Origin: Basidiobolus heterosporus B8920
Taxonomy: Eukaryota; Basidiobolomycota; Basidiobolomycetes; Basidiobolales; Basidiobolaceae
NCBI GenBank assembly: GCA_000697455.1
Contig: JNET01030414.1
Location: 1-46,126, forward strand
Length of the DNA: 46,126 nucleotides
Reading direction: 5' to 3'
In this document: positions 20,965-30,979 of the stretch, in pieces
How positions within the stretch are numbered: position 1 is the stretch's first letter
Layout of the letters: each line of letters opens with the position of its first letter
Notes under the pieces: model-generated
Seen by the model: the letters and a program-made list of their open reading frames with translations, nothing else
Told to the model about the DNA's origin: nothing
Database searches by the model: none
Translations under genes and position numbers: made by a program

Positions 20965-22010
20965 ATGAAAGCTTTATCTTACCATGCAAGAGTGGGAACC
21001 ATCCCCAATGAATTTGTTGGTGTTCACGACGATTACCGTGCCAAGAATCACTTTTTATTTCAATCGCCGGCAGAAGCTGGTCGTGCCCTTTCCCAAAAGC
21101 TAAGGGAGTATCAACAATCTCCCAATACGGGTAGGTTTGCTCTTCAGATGTTCAGTTGACTATGTGTTTTAACCAATCTGTAGTGGTTATTACTGCTTCT
21201 TCACACCAGTATACGGTTGAGAGTGAAATCAGTAATCAACTGTGTGCCGCCCTGGGCCTACCACAAGAGACGATATTGGCTAGGAAGGTTACTCTTCCAT
21301 CGAACAAACTTCCTATTGCCACGGTGATATCAGGAGATAAGATTGTTTACGAAAAGGAAGTGTTGGCAGGGCTAAACCTACCGCAAGAACAAATCAACCA
21401 GCTGATAGAACGGGAGGTAAGAAGCAGATTTCCCCTTAATAAATGGGCATATCATTGACGTTTGTGTAAAATTAGAAAGCTTTGATGAGTAAGGATTTCG
21501 AGAGATTCCACATCTCCGTCAGACAATTTCCTGAGGTGGCAGGTAAAACGGTAATTCTCGTTGCTGATGGGCTGTGCTATGGCTTCACTATGCGCTCAGT
21601 GATTAAAGCCATCAAAGAATCCGGTAAACCACGTCGTATCATCATAGCCACTCCTGTAGCCGGAGCAGACACTGTGAGGCAAATGATAAAATATGTCAAC
21701 GATGTTGTTGTACTGGAGATTCCAAGAAACCTCGGCTCAGTCGCTCATTGGTACAGTCAGAATGTCAATTCTGTCTGAAGTCCAATTTCCACACATGTCA
21801 CGATATCAGCTTATTCTTATTTTCTCGGCTGCCACGTGTATTTACTTGTATATTTTGCAGGAATTAGTTGAATCATATAAATGTGATGAATTTTTTGAGC
21901 GCACTCTACTCCATAATTCCATATACTGGAATGAATTGACGATTCGAGAATCTGTGAAATTAAAGGGGAAAGATCCATTTCTGTTCAATTTCTGCTCGAA
22001 AGGGCAATGA
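20965..22010 (+). CDS. Type-I phosphoribosyltransferase-like protein with degenerate PRPP loop
   Basis: Exons 20965-21130, 21184-21416, 21476-about 21763 (or 21772) and 21861-22010. The start MKALSYHARVGTIPNEF is followed by AGRALSQKLREY, SEISNQLCAALGLP, ILARKVTLPSNKLPIATVIS, LNLPQEQINQLIEREK, GKTVILVADGLCYGFTMRSV and RRIIIATPVAGADTVRQM. This is the order seen in bacterial PRTase-fold proteins often linked to dienelactone hydrolases. In those the PRPP loop reads like VDDGxATGAT; here it is VADGLCYGFT, losing the first acidic residue and the TG pair. Catalysis is therefore doubtful. The last exon is less certain: the donor (AAT|GTCAAT or TCT|GTCTGA) is weak, and without it the protein ends at NSV near 21778. 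Confidence 0.72.
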
Positions 22011-22414
22011 TAATTCGGCACACAAATTTGTACTCGTGAGAAACTAGCTACGGTCACTATCACAAAGCCCCTGCGATATTCGCATAACCTCGGTTGAAAC
22101 ATATGAGAATCCACGAAACTGGATTCTTGATACACACTGGTAATCCTGAACTCTGGAAGAACACAAATATTTGTGTTGTGTGAACTACCAGAAATTACCT
22201 GTTTTGTATATCTTTCCTCTAAGAAATTGGTCTGAGATTCGGTTGAAAAAGCAGAAATCATTTTCTCACCATCACTTAGCAAAATCCTAGGGACATTTCC
22301 GAAAATTCGAGGGGATTGGCCAAAGATCGAGGTCGTACCTAACATGTAGATTAGGGGAACTAGTTTAGGAGTTGTCATTTGTGAATCGATGACGACATCT
22401 ATAAATGGGGGCAT
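21842..22414 (-). CDS. Short protein with RPA1 N-terminal-like OB fold
   Basis: An open frame of 190 codons starts MPPFIDVVIDSQMTTPKLVP. Residues about 14-70 (PKLVPLIYMLG, then NVPRILLSDGEKMISAF, then ESQTNFLEERYTKQ) follow the pattern of the RPA1/Rfa1 N-terminal protein-interaction OB domain, where LSDG and a TQxN segment are typical. A good donor (AAACAG|GTAATT at 22198) follows this block. If used, the downstream frame changes and the protein could end near 22044, just short of the convergent gene; if not, the ORF runs to 21842 and overlaps that gene's last exon antisense. It lacks the other RPA1 domains, so it is a stand-alone domain or remnant. The family match is by eye only. Confidence 0.4.
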   Translation of the reverse strand: MPPFIDVVIDSQMTTPKLVPLIYMLGTTSIFGQSPRIFGNVPRILLSDGEKMISAFSTESQTNFLEERYTKQVISGSSHNTNICVLPEFRITSVYQESSFVDSHMFQPRLCEYRRGFVIVTVASFSRVQICVPNYHCPFEQKLNRNGSFPFNFTDSRIVNSFQYMELWSRVRSKNSSHLYDSTNSCKIYK

Positions 22415-22474
22415 TCTTCATTCAATCCTGTCGAGAAATCTTTTTTTTAACCACTCTTCTTTCTCTAAGGTATA
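22415..22474. promoter_or_regulatory. 60-bp divergent intergenic region
   Basis: Only 60 bp separate the start codons of the minus-strand RPA1-N-like ORF and the plus-strand aminopeptidase. It contains a T8 run and a pyrimidine-rich tract (CTCTTCTTTCTCT) just upstream of the aminopeptidase ATG, a common feature near fungal transcription starts. Confidence 0.45.
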
Positions 22475-24160
22475 ATGGGCGTTCCAAGAATTACCGTACT
22501 AACTGCCGGTCAAGATTTGACCAAGTCAAACTATGATGGTGTCATTGTGTTGTTCACTGACATCAAGAAGCTCTCACCCGAGGTTTTGACCTTTGACTTT
22601 GCAGCCTCGATTGCTTCCTATACTCAAGCTGACAAAAGTGCTAGCTCCCAAATTTCCTTCTTTATTGACTCTAAGGCACCTGGCAGCAGAGTTATCTTAG
22701 CACCTACAGGTTCTTTGTTTGGTGATACTGATGACGCTCGTAAAATCGGAGGTATTTACAATTATTTTACTATTTTGTGTATAAACAACCTAAATGTTTT
22801 TTAAACAAACTCAGAGATTACCTCCAAGGCTGTTCAGCGTGCACGCCAAGCGGGTATGACTAACCCTCTTCTCCACTTTGTCGATCCACCCAGAGATCAT
22901 CCCGAATATAAACGTTACTTGGAAGTTGCTCTTTTGGGAGCACTTGAGGCATGTTACGAATACCTTGAAACCAGAGAACATAAAGAAAAGATTGGTCAGC
23001 CCTCACCTGAAGATGTTCAAGAGTTCGGAGTTTTGATTAGCGAAGCTGAAAACGAGAACATCCAAGTAGTCATCAAAAAAGTCCTCGACATTGAACAAGG
23101 AAGAAGACTGTGCAGAGATGTTGGAAGTCCTGACCCTGAACGTATGAGTCCTATGAATTTCGCCAAATATGTCGAAGCCTCTTTATCCGGTGCTAAGAAC
23201 ACTACAGTCACCATCATTGATGATTTGGATACTTTGAACAAGGAATATCCTCTTCTCTACGCCGTGGCTAGATGCTCATTGGGAGTAGAAAGACACAGAC
23301 CATGCGTTGTTCGTATTGAATACAAGTCTCCCGAGCCCTCTAAGGTCAAGGAGAACCTCTACTTTGTCGGTAAGGGTGTCACCTACGACACCGGAGGTGC
23401 TGATTTGAAGGTGAACGGTGCCATGAGAGGTATGTCTCGCGATAAACTAGGAGCAGCGGTTGTCGCAGGTTTCATGAAGACCGTCGCCGAACAACAGCCT
23501 ACCAATGTTAATATCATTGCCGATTTGGGTATGGTGCGCAACAGTATTGGCTCTGATGCCTATCTCAGTGATGAGGTGATCTATTCCAGAGCCGGAGTTA
23601 GAGTTTTGATCGGTAACACTGATGCTGAAGGTCGTATGGTCATGACCGATCTTTTATGCCACATGCGTGAACGCGTTTTGGAAGCACGCGAAAAGGGAGA
23701 CGAAACACCTGCCAGATTGTTCACCGTTGCTACCTTGACTGGTCATGCTATTAGAGCTGCTGGTCCTTACACCTGCTCTCTTGACAATGGGCCAGCTCGT
23801 AAAGATAAGATCTCTCACCGTCTTTTCAACGCCGGCGCTGAATGGGCTGATCCTTGCGAAATCTCCACCCTACGCAGAGAAGATATGGCCATTGTTGCTC
23901 CCGGTAGCTCCCGCGAAGACGTAATCCAAGCTAACGATAAACCAAGCACCATGACCAATCGTGGACACCAGCTTCCTGCTGCCTTCATGATTGTTGCATC
24001 TGGACTCAACAAAAATGGCTTGGATGCCGAGCCCAAGAAGCAAATTGCCTACACTCACCTTGACATCGCCGGTTCCGCTGAAGGAGATTGCCACGGCCTC
24101 AGCCTTCCCGAGGTTACTGGTAGACCAATTCCATCCTTTGTTGGGGCATTCTTGGAGTAA
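22475..24160 (+). CDS. M17 family leucyl aminopeptidase
   Basis: A two-metal aminopeptidase that removes N-terminal residues from peptides, expected to be a cytosolic hexamer. Exons 22475-22751 and 22815-24160 are joined across a 63-nt intron, giving 540 residues. The C-terminal catalytic domain has the family ligands in order: YFVGKGVTYDTGGADLK (Lys and first Asp), GMSRDKLGAAVVAG (second Asp), NTDAEGRMVMTD (Asp, Glu and catalytic Arg). Downstream are ARLFTVATLTGHAIRA and the late HLDIAGSAEG block. The N-terminal macro-like domain is divergent and longer than in bacterial PepA. The gene is complete. Codon use is biased to C-ending codons (ATC, TTC, CTC), which suggests strong expression. Confidence 0.93.
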
Positions 24161-24417
24161 TCCAGTCTGACCACCTGTTGAAGAGTGTAAAGATTCAAAT
24201 TCATGTATTGAACCGAGTGGTCTCCACCTCATCTGAAAACAGATTAGAAAATGTAGAGAATAAATTTTTTAGCATTCGTTGTGTTATGTCTCGTTATTGG
24301 TTAAGTCAATGGAACAGCAGTAACAGATGAGGAAAAAAGGGTGGGAAAAGGGAATCTTACATCCTGGAGTTTATTATGAAATAAAATATCAAGCATACTG
24401 GGTGTGAGCCAGTCGGT

Positions 24418-25394
24418 CTATAGTTGGCAATCTAACAAGATGTTGTCAATGAGTCTAGTTTCACCCACTCTCATTGCTCCAGACAATATGGCTCCGTCTT
24501 GGTCAACGGTATCGAGCTCTTGAAGTTCATAAGGGTGTGCAACACTGATGTAGTCAAATGTAACCCGTGGCTCGGATTTGATGATATCTTCAGCAATTTG
24601 AATCAATTTCTTAGCATCCTTGGTGCCAGAGGCGTAGGCATCGGCAGCAGCGGAAAGTGCTTTATACAAAACAATGGCATAACTACGCTCTTCCTTCGAA
24701 AGATACCGGTTACGACTGCTTAAAGCCAAACCATCTTCCTCACGTTTAATGGGGGCAGCGACAATCTCGATAGGAAGACACAGGTCGGTGACCATAGTAC
24801 GTACAACAACACACTGTTGAGCATCTTTTTGTCCGAAGAAAGCCATATCAGGTTGGATGATGTTGAAGAGTTTCAATACGACAGTGGCTACACCACGGAA
24901 GAAGTGAGGCCTAATACTTCCTTCCATTTGTGAAGATTTTCCCAATACCTCCACGAAAGTTCCTTTTTGTTCGCTTACATTCAAAGATATTCCACTGGGA
25001 TACATTTCTTTGACTGAGGGCACCAATAAAGCATCACAACACCCACTTTCGCTCAATAATTTTATGTCGGACTCTAGAGTTCTGGGGTATTGATCGAGAT
25101 CTTCGGTAGGGGAGAATTGTGCTGGGTTAACAAAAATACTCATGGCAACCACATCATTCTTAGCTTTGGCAAGTTTGACTAGACTGAGGTGACCGGCGTG
25201 CAGAGCACCCATGGTAGGCACAAAACCGACTTTCTTACCCTCCAAACGCATTTGTTGTCTCCATTGTCTATAATCGGCAATCTTATAGAATACCTGAGGC
25301 TTGGAAGCTAAACGGTACAAGAGAAAAGTTTAGACTGGTATGAAGTGGGAAGAAATACTATGTCTGTTGTACCTGCTGAGTTGGTTTGTGTCAT
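24418..25394 (-). CDS. PAN6: Pantoate-beta-alanine ligase
   Basis: Last step of pantothenate synthesis: ATP-dependent joining of pantoate and beta-alanine. Exon 1 (25373-25394) encodes only MTQTNSA plus one base; a 64-nt intron leads to exon 2 (24418-25307), for 303 residues. The long frame alone has no ATG near its start, so the tiny first exon is needed. Motifs: FVPTMGALHAGHLSLV (HxGH adenylation signature, His44-His47), SIFVNPAQFSPTEDLDQYPR, FFRGVATVVLKLFNIIQPD, FFGQKDAQQ and LALSSRNRYLS (KMSKS-like). All are intact. The gene is convergent with the aminopeptidase gene. Confidence 0.96.
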
Positions 25395-25919
25395 GTTGCG
25401 TAAAATAAGCTAGACAAGAGCAATCGAAGGCCCACAAATCTTTTTTTTATACAATAAACCAATTTCCGACGGTGTTTCTCTAATCGAGTTAGACTAGCAC
25501 TTAAACACCCTACCTTCCTCAATCCCTCATCTTTCGGAACACATTTCCCCGAGAAATTAGTCTTGGCAAATTCAATCATTACGAAAGGGTTAGGGTTAGG
25601 GTTAGATGGCAGAAAAATGAGATTAATTACTTATTTTGTACGTGGTATTTGACCGAAACCTTACGGATATTACTTGATCATGCTCTATGGAACCTCCCCT
25701 TCCTATTTAAATCATGCCTGGATTGTGATTATGGATTGAGGTTATGGTTATAATTTCGTTTAATTTTGGACCATGTGAGGAGTGAATTAATGAGCAAATA
25801 ATAAGCAAATTGTTGTTCGTGAAAATACAAATGTGAGGGTGGATTGTATGAAGATCAGGTATATAGGGTTAGTTAATAGTACACTTAATTCCAATCTAGA
25901 CAAGGTACTGGCGATTAAT
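25395..25919. other. Intergenic
   Basis: The spacer between two minus-strand genes contains the TTAGGG tract at 25587 and AT-rich sequence, including GATTATGGATTGAGGTTATGG. No gene or RNA is supported. Confidence 0.4.
25587..25605. repeat. Interstitial telomere-like repeat (TTAGGG)
   Basis: GGGTTAGGGTTAGGGTTAG is about three units of the canonical fungal telomere repeat, between PAN6 and the branching enzyme gene. Confidence 0.8.
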
Positions 25920-28082
25920 TTAAGATTCGTGCTTTAGCACAAGTGCGGTGCGACTGGGAATATAGACTTGAATGTGATGAGGGCGGCCATACCACTCCTC
26001 ATTCTTGGTGAAGAACTCTTGCTTGGGGTCAATACGATCGTGTCCACCAAACTCTGGGCTATCCGTATTCAAAGCTATCGTGTACTTGCCTGGCCATGCT
26101 GTACCAATCTTGTAGTCACTAAAGCTTTTGTTAGGGTGGAAGTTGAAGATCCAGAGTAGGCCAGCACGCTCGAATGCAATGATCTTGTCTTCCTCATGCT
26201 TGTGAGACACATAAGCTTGTGGAGCCTCTAACCAACGATATTCACCCTCTAAAGTGTTCATAGCGCGGTCAAACTCGTTCAAGTACTTGAAACGCAACAA
26301 ATCATCCTGTATCAAGTTGAATTGGCGTCTGGCGTACTGGAAGCTACTACCGTTTCCGTCACGCGGGAAGTCTAGCCATTCTGGATGTCCGAATTCGTTT
26401 CCTTCAAAGTTGAGGTATCCTTCACCGCCAAGACCGTGGGTGATCAAGCGAATGAGTTTATGAAGGGCAATACCACGATCAATAACGGGTGTCAAGGGAC
26501 TGAGGACAGACATGCAATCATACATCTCCTTATCCATCAACCAGAAGGCGATCGTCTTGTCTCCCACCAGCGCTTGATCATGTGATTCGCAGTAGGTGAT
26601 GGTCTTCTCCATGTGACGACGATTGGTTAAAGTGAATACGATGTGACCCATTTTCCAGTCATCATCGCGCTCCTCCTTCAACAGCTTAATCCACATATCG
26701 GGAACTGCCATACCCAAACGGTAGTCGAAACCAACACCACCTTCTGAGACTGGGCGGCATAGGCCTGGCATACCAGAGACATCTTCGGCAATGGTAATCA
26801 CTTCGGGATACAGCTTGTGTAACATATAGTTGCTAAGCATTAGGTAGACAACAGCTTCCTCGTCAACATTATCATTGAAATATTCATGGTAGCCTCCGCT
26901 GAACCCAGTGCCAATCCCGTGGTGGACATACATCATGGAGGTCACTCCATCGAAACGGAATCCATCGATCCTATACTCATTCATATAGAAGCGAAGATTG
27001 GAAAGCAAGAAACGAAGGACCTCGTGATTGCCATAGTTGAACAAACGGCTGTTCCACAACTCGTGACGGCCCTTACTACCCTCATGGAAATAGCAATGGT
27101 CAGTGCCATCAAATTGATTCAACCCATCTAGCACGTTGTTGGACGCATGTGAGTGGACCATATCCAAAAGGACATAAATGCCCATCCCATGAGCGGTATC
27201 GATAAGTCGCTTTAGATCTTCGGGTGTGCCATAACGACTAGAAATAGCGTAAAAACTGGTAACTTGATAGCCAAAACTAGCATAGTAGGCGTGCTCCATA
27301 ATTGCCATCAATTGAATAGCATTGTAGCCAAGTCTGGCAATGTGAGGTAGGATGTTATCGGTGAACTCATTGTAAGTGGCAACTTTAGGCTCGGGACTAG
27401 AGATACCAACATGGGCTTCATAGATTTTAAGATCTTGAGGCTTGGGGGGTGCTTTGTTTTTCCAGACATATGGCTTTTCGGGATTCCAGAAGCGGGCATC
27501 ATAAACTGGGCTAACATCTAAATCTTGGGTAACACGCTTTGCCCAGGCAGGAAGACGATCAATACGTTCGCCTTGTGGAGTAGTCATGGAAATCTTGATT
27601 CTACTATCGTGTGGAATAGCAACAGTACCATCAGGCTTATTGGGAACGAGCGTCTCCCATACACCGTATTCATCTTTCTTCATGGGATTAGCTTGATGAT
27701 CCCAATTATTGAAATCACCAATAAGACTAGCGGTTACTGCTCCAGGAGCCCACTCGCGATAAAGAACACCCTTAGGAGTCACGTTCAAACCCAATTTTTC
27801 ATAGCCTCGGGAGAACTTGTCAAGGCCACCTTCATATTGATCAATCTTGTCGCACCAATCTTGGAACTTGGCATATCTACAATAAGAAAGTATGTTAGAA
27901 AAGCTGGCAGCTTATTCGCAGAACAGTGAACATTACCTCTTTGCAAGGGAAGGGGCGAAAGGTTCGAGCCAAGGATCTTGTTTCACGAGTCCGGTGCCAG
28001 GTTCTTCAACTTGGACAGCTTGTTTAACGTCGACAGGCTTGGTGGATTGTGTAGATTCTTTATTCATAGAGGCAACAGTCAT
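25920..28082 (-). CDS. GLC3: 1,4-alpha-glucan (glycogen) branching enzyme
   Basis: Makes alpha-1,6 branches in glycogen. Exon 1 (27937-28082) and exon 2 (25920-27876) are joined across a 60-nt intron, giving 700 residues, the usual size. An in-frame upstream ATG at 28127 would add a hydrophobic head (YYPVNFIISII) and is not used in this model. An N-terminal CBM48-like module ([12 protein letters not shown], then IGDFNNWDH) precedes the GH13 barrel. The catalytic set is intact: [13 protein letters not shown] (nucleophile Asp at about 358), [10 protein letters not shown] (acid/base Glu at about 413) and [14 protein letters not shown] (Asp at about 482). The late block [16 protein letters not shown] is also present. 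Confidence 0.97.
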
Positions 28083-28153
28083 GATAATTGAAATAATAAA
28101 GTTGACTGGGTAGTAACTTCTACGCACGCGGCACCACCATTTATAAATAAGAT

Positions 28154-28174
28154 CGAAAAGCGAAAAGCGAAAAG
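28154..28174. repeat. 7-bp tandem repeat, three copies
   Basis: CGAAAAG is repeated three times, 72 bp upstream of the branching enzyme start codon. Confidence 0.85.
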
Positions 28175-28409
28175 CATTGCCTCATTAGCATGCGAAACGT
28201 TGGCTAGATCTACCAGATTAACATGGCAGTCACGGGAGTTGGGTGAGAAGGTATCGATTACATGTATCGATTACCTATCCATTATCACTATCACTATCCA
28301 TTATCAGCGACTCAGGCATTGGGGATTGGGGAATTAAGTAAGAGCATCAAACGATCTGGGCGCTCATTGGCTCAACCGAAAAATACATACAATCTGTTGA
28401 TCCAGGCCC

Positions 28410-28442
28410 AATCCCTCGAATCCCTCGAATCCCTCGAATCCC
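28410..28442. repeat. 9-bp tandem repeat, about 3.7 copies
   Basis: AATCCCTCG is repeated three times and ends in AATCCC. Confidence 0.88.
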
Positions 28443-29215
28443 CTAAACCCAGGGCTCACGATGGTGTGGATAGTGTGGGCAATGTGGGTAATGTGGGTAG
28501 CGTAAAAATGTAAAGTGTAGAAGTGTGGACACTGCGATAAAAGAGGTGTCACTATGGATACGTCAAAGCACATCCACATTACTTCAATCCTAGCTCAAGC
28601 AACGGGCTTACGTCGTATAGAGACGATCAGTGACCGACCCTGGGATAGGATTTCAGGAGAACCAGATTTTCCTGGGGAGATGACGAATAGGAGGCTCATT
28701 CATCGACGGTGGCTTGTTGGAAAACACTGGAAAGCCCAAAGGCTTGTGATAGATTTAGTGGCACATATGATTTGGGGATTCAAGGTCATAAATGCCTGAT
28801 TTGGCTTTATTGCTTCACAAGAATTAGCAACATGAAGAAGCTCGATGAGCAGCAATAAAGAGAAGTTTGATTCTTTCCGATAAGGAATAGCATGAAGTGG
28901 TGACAATCGTTGGCGTTGTGTTACGTCGATAAGTGCTCATGGAAGGGATGGGTGGAAGGCAACGCTTATTAATCTATCTTGCACTTTTATGTATTAATCG
29001 ATTTTCTCTATATATGCGAATTGATTGTTGCGCTGTTCTCGGAATATCAATTCCTTCCACTGATGATTGTATAAGAGGAGGTAATTAGGCTAACATAAGA
29101 CTCTGTTGATATACCTTTATTTACAATTTGACAAGTAATGCCTTGGACGAGCTAGTTAATGGCTGTACATATTAGAGTACTGGCGCTGTCTGTCTGATAC
29201 TATTAATTATTACTA

Positions 29216-30235
29216 TTAAGAGAGGTAGTCTGGCGGCTTGGTTGGCGTTGCCTCGTACACAGGTAATGCTTCCTCGCACTCTTTCAACTTTTCTGAGAAT
29301 ATGTGCAGAGGAATTTGCACCGTTAAAAATCTCTTTTTCCTGGCCAAGTCAATCAAGCTGATTTGGATCTCAACGAAATGCCATAAATGGATATATCTGG
29401 ATTTGCTGTCTGCCCTCACAGAACTTGGGCCTTTCGGTATCTTCAGTACAAGTGCTTGCTCCCACCAACCGGAGAGCTTCGGTCTCCATACGCAAGATAT
29501 CTCGTCGATCTTCTCTTCATGTATGTCTGACCATTCCTCAAAAAAAGTGCGATACCTTGTGGCCTCCTTTAGCCGAAAATACACTTTGAAAACTTTGATC
29601 CCGCGTGACAACGGCCGAATTCCTAACATGCCATGTATGTGTTGGCCAGCAGTGAAGCTACCGCATGGTATTGCCACTGAAAATTTCATTTGCCCTTGAA
29701 CATCACCAGTACGTATCAAGGACGCTCCTATTTCTGTCGATAGCGGACCAAGCGATCGCTCGACGTAGACGTACCGGCCAGTTTCGAGACTAGTGCGAAA
29801 GCCGGATTTACGAACAACTGCTTTAAATTGATAGTTGATATCCCCTTTTGGAGTACTCACAGATTCTGGTATGTTTCCGTTCAATGGCATTTCAAAGTGA
29901 TATTCGTATTTTCCTTTCTGAAAGATACAAGATTCTTCGGATTCTCCAGTGAAACGCCAGTTCTTTTCGACTATCGTGTTCTTGTAAGGCTTTGTTTCTA
30001 ACGTATTATGCGCAACTGGTGAATTTTTGTACAAAAAAATACTTGAACAAAAAAGCTTACCTTGAATAATTGCTTTCCCTATAAAAGTAAGTTCGATGGA
30101 TTTGATCTGAGTGGGTTGATATAGTTGTAGTAACAAGTACCCACGAAGAACATAGCCAGCGGATTCTTGACTCGTACCACGCAAGATTACGTGGTCATTT
30201 TCCAGAATAATAGAAAGAGGCTTTCTACTAAACAT
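29216..30235 (-). CDS. Arrestin-related trafficking adaptor (ART-like)
   Basis: Likely links cargo membrane proteins to a Rsp5/Nedd4-type ubiquitin ligase for endocytosis. Exons 30061-30235 and 29216-29997 give 318 residues. The 63-nt intron has a GTAAGC donor and TTAG acceptor, is a multiple of three and has no stop, so retention would simply insert 21 residues. The start is ATG at 30235; the frame upstream opens only at GTG. The arrestin N lobe runs from PLSIILENDHVILRG through SIELTFIGKA to KYEYHFEMPLNGNIPESV, where (Y/F)xFxxxLPxxxPES is the family signature. The C lobe begins near MKFSVAIPCGSFTAG. The tail has LPVYEATP and KPPDYLS, an LPxY and a PPxY motif for WW-domain binding. Confidence 0.85.
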   Translation of the reverse strand: MFSRKPLSIILENDHVILRGTSQESAGYVLRGYLLLQLYQPTQIKSIELTFIGKAIIQGKLFCSSIFLYKNSPVAHNTLETKPYKNTIVEKNWRFTGESEESCIFQKGKYEYHFEMPLNGNIPESVSTPKGDINYQFKAVVRKSGFRTSLETGRYVYVERSLGPLSTEIGASLIRTGDVQGQMKFSVAIPCGSFTAGQHIHGMLGIRPLSRGIKVFKVYFRLKEATRYRTFFEEWSDIHEEKIDEISCVWRPKLSGWWEQALVLKIPKGPSSVRADSKSRYIHLWHFVEIQISLIDLARKKRFLTVQIPLHIFSEKLKECEEALPVYEATPTKPPDYLS

Positions 30236-30979
30236 GTCTTCCACAAATTGCGGCTAGTTAAATAAGGTTTTGGGGGAAATATCGAGGGAGAAAAATGTAT
30301 AGTACGGTTGGTTAACACGTATGGCTCTAAGTTAATTTGAAAGGTTACTGTTGGATTTGGTTCAAGATAAAAGTAGTGACGGGAAATATAAACCACGAAG
30401 TTCACAACGGGATCGGTGACCATTTTATGTTCGTTAAGAAAATCGAGTCTGATCGGACTGTTCATCCTTGGCCATTCATAGGGTTTGAAGATGTCATAAT
30501 TCATCACACTTATGCTTCACTTGACCTCCTAACCAGATATGGCACAGGGGGCACCGGGTGAAGCACGTTGATATCAGCTCAATTGCTAAATCAAACAGCT
30601 GTCAGGAAGATGGGTGAATCGTATTGCCGCTCATTTCACCACCCATTCACCACCCATTTCACTGCTCATTCCAGGATGTCAGGCTATGGTTCAACTGTAG
30701 AGCCCTTACTGCCAGCAAAGACTCTATGCGAAATGAAATAGAATCAACCTATTAGTTTATCCATTAATTACAAGGCGACTACCATAATAGTCCCGATCGT
30801 TCCGTAGGCTTTTTTCACCCTACCTTGATTTGGCCATTCCCTTGATGCATCAGTTCACACATACGAATTTCTTATTAATTATACGCATTGATCCTCGTAG
30901 GTTTTTCAGAAATTTCTTATTTTATACAGGTATAATAAAGTGGGTCATAAAGTGGCTCATAAAGTGGCTCATTCTAAGG
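30236..30979. other. Intergenic between arrestin gene and PRP3
   Basis: The arrestin 5' flank and PRP3 3' flank. A minus-strand ORF at 30187-30507 overlaps the arrestin start and is unlikely to be coding. An imperfect ACCACCCATTTC/ACCACCCATTC repeat lies at about 30636-30662. Confidence 0.4.
30937..30972. repeat. 12-bp tandem repeat, three copies
   Basis: AAAGTGGCTCAT is repeated three times (first copy GGGTCAT), ending 8 bp short of the PRP3 stop codon. This is like the 12-bp triplet beside the Hsp20 gene. Confidence 0.85.

Larger units (their letters stand above)
28083..29215. other. Intergenic with several minisatellites
   Basis: This 1.1-kb spacer lies between two minus-strand genes. 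It has the tandem repeats listed separately, a CATTATCACTATC/CTATCCATTATC imperfect repeat near 28278-28306 and a GTGTGG-type repeat at about 28459-28501. ORFs at 28262-28513 and 28554-28799 are products of repeat sequence or lack support. AT-rich DNA follows to 29215. Confidence 0.45.

Noticed and set aside
27955-27975. tRNA B-box-like GGTTCGAGCC
   Set aside because: It lies inside the first coding exon of the branching enzyme gene, and no A box or cloverleaf fits around it.
28154-28442. CRISPR-like array
   Set aside because: The repeats are short and directly adjacent without spacers, and the genome is eukaryotic.
28262-28513. 83-codon plus-strand ORF
   Set aside because: Its second half is translated tandem repeat (repeated SLE and GNV units), so it is a product of the minisatellites.
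30187-30507. 106-codon minus-strand ORF overlapping the arrestin start
   Set aside because: It overlaps the start of the arrestin coding region in another frame and has no known motif.
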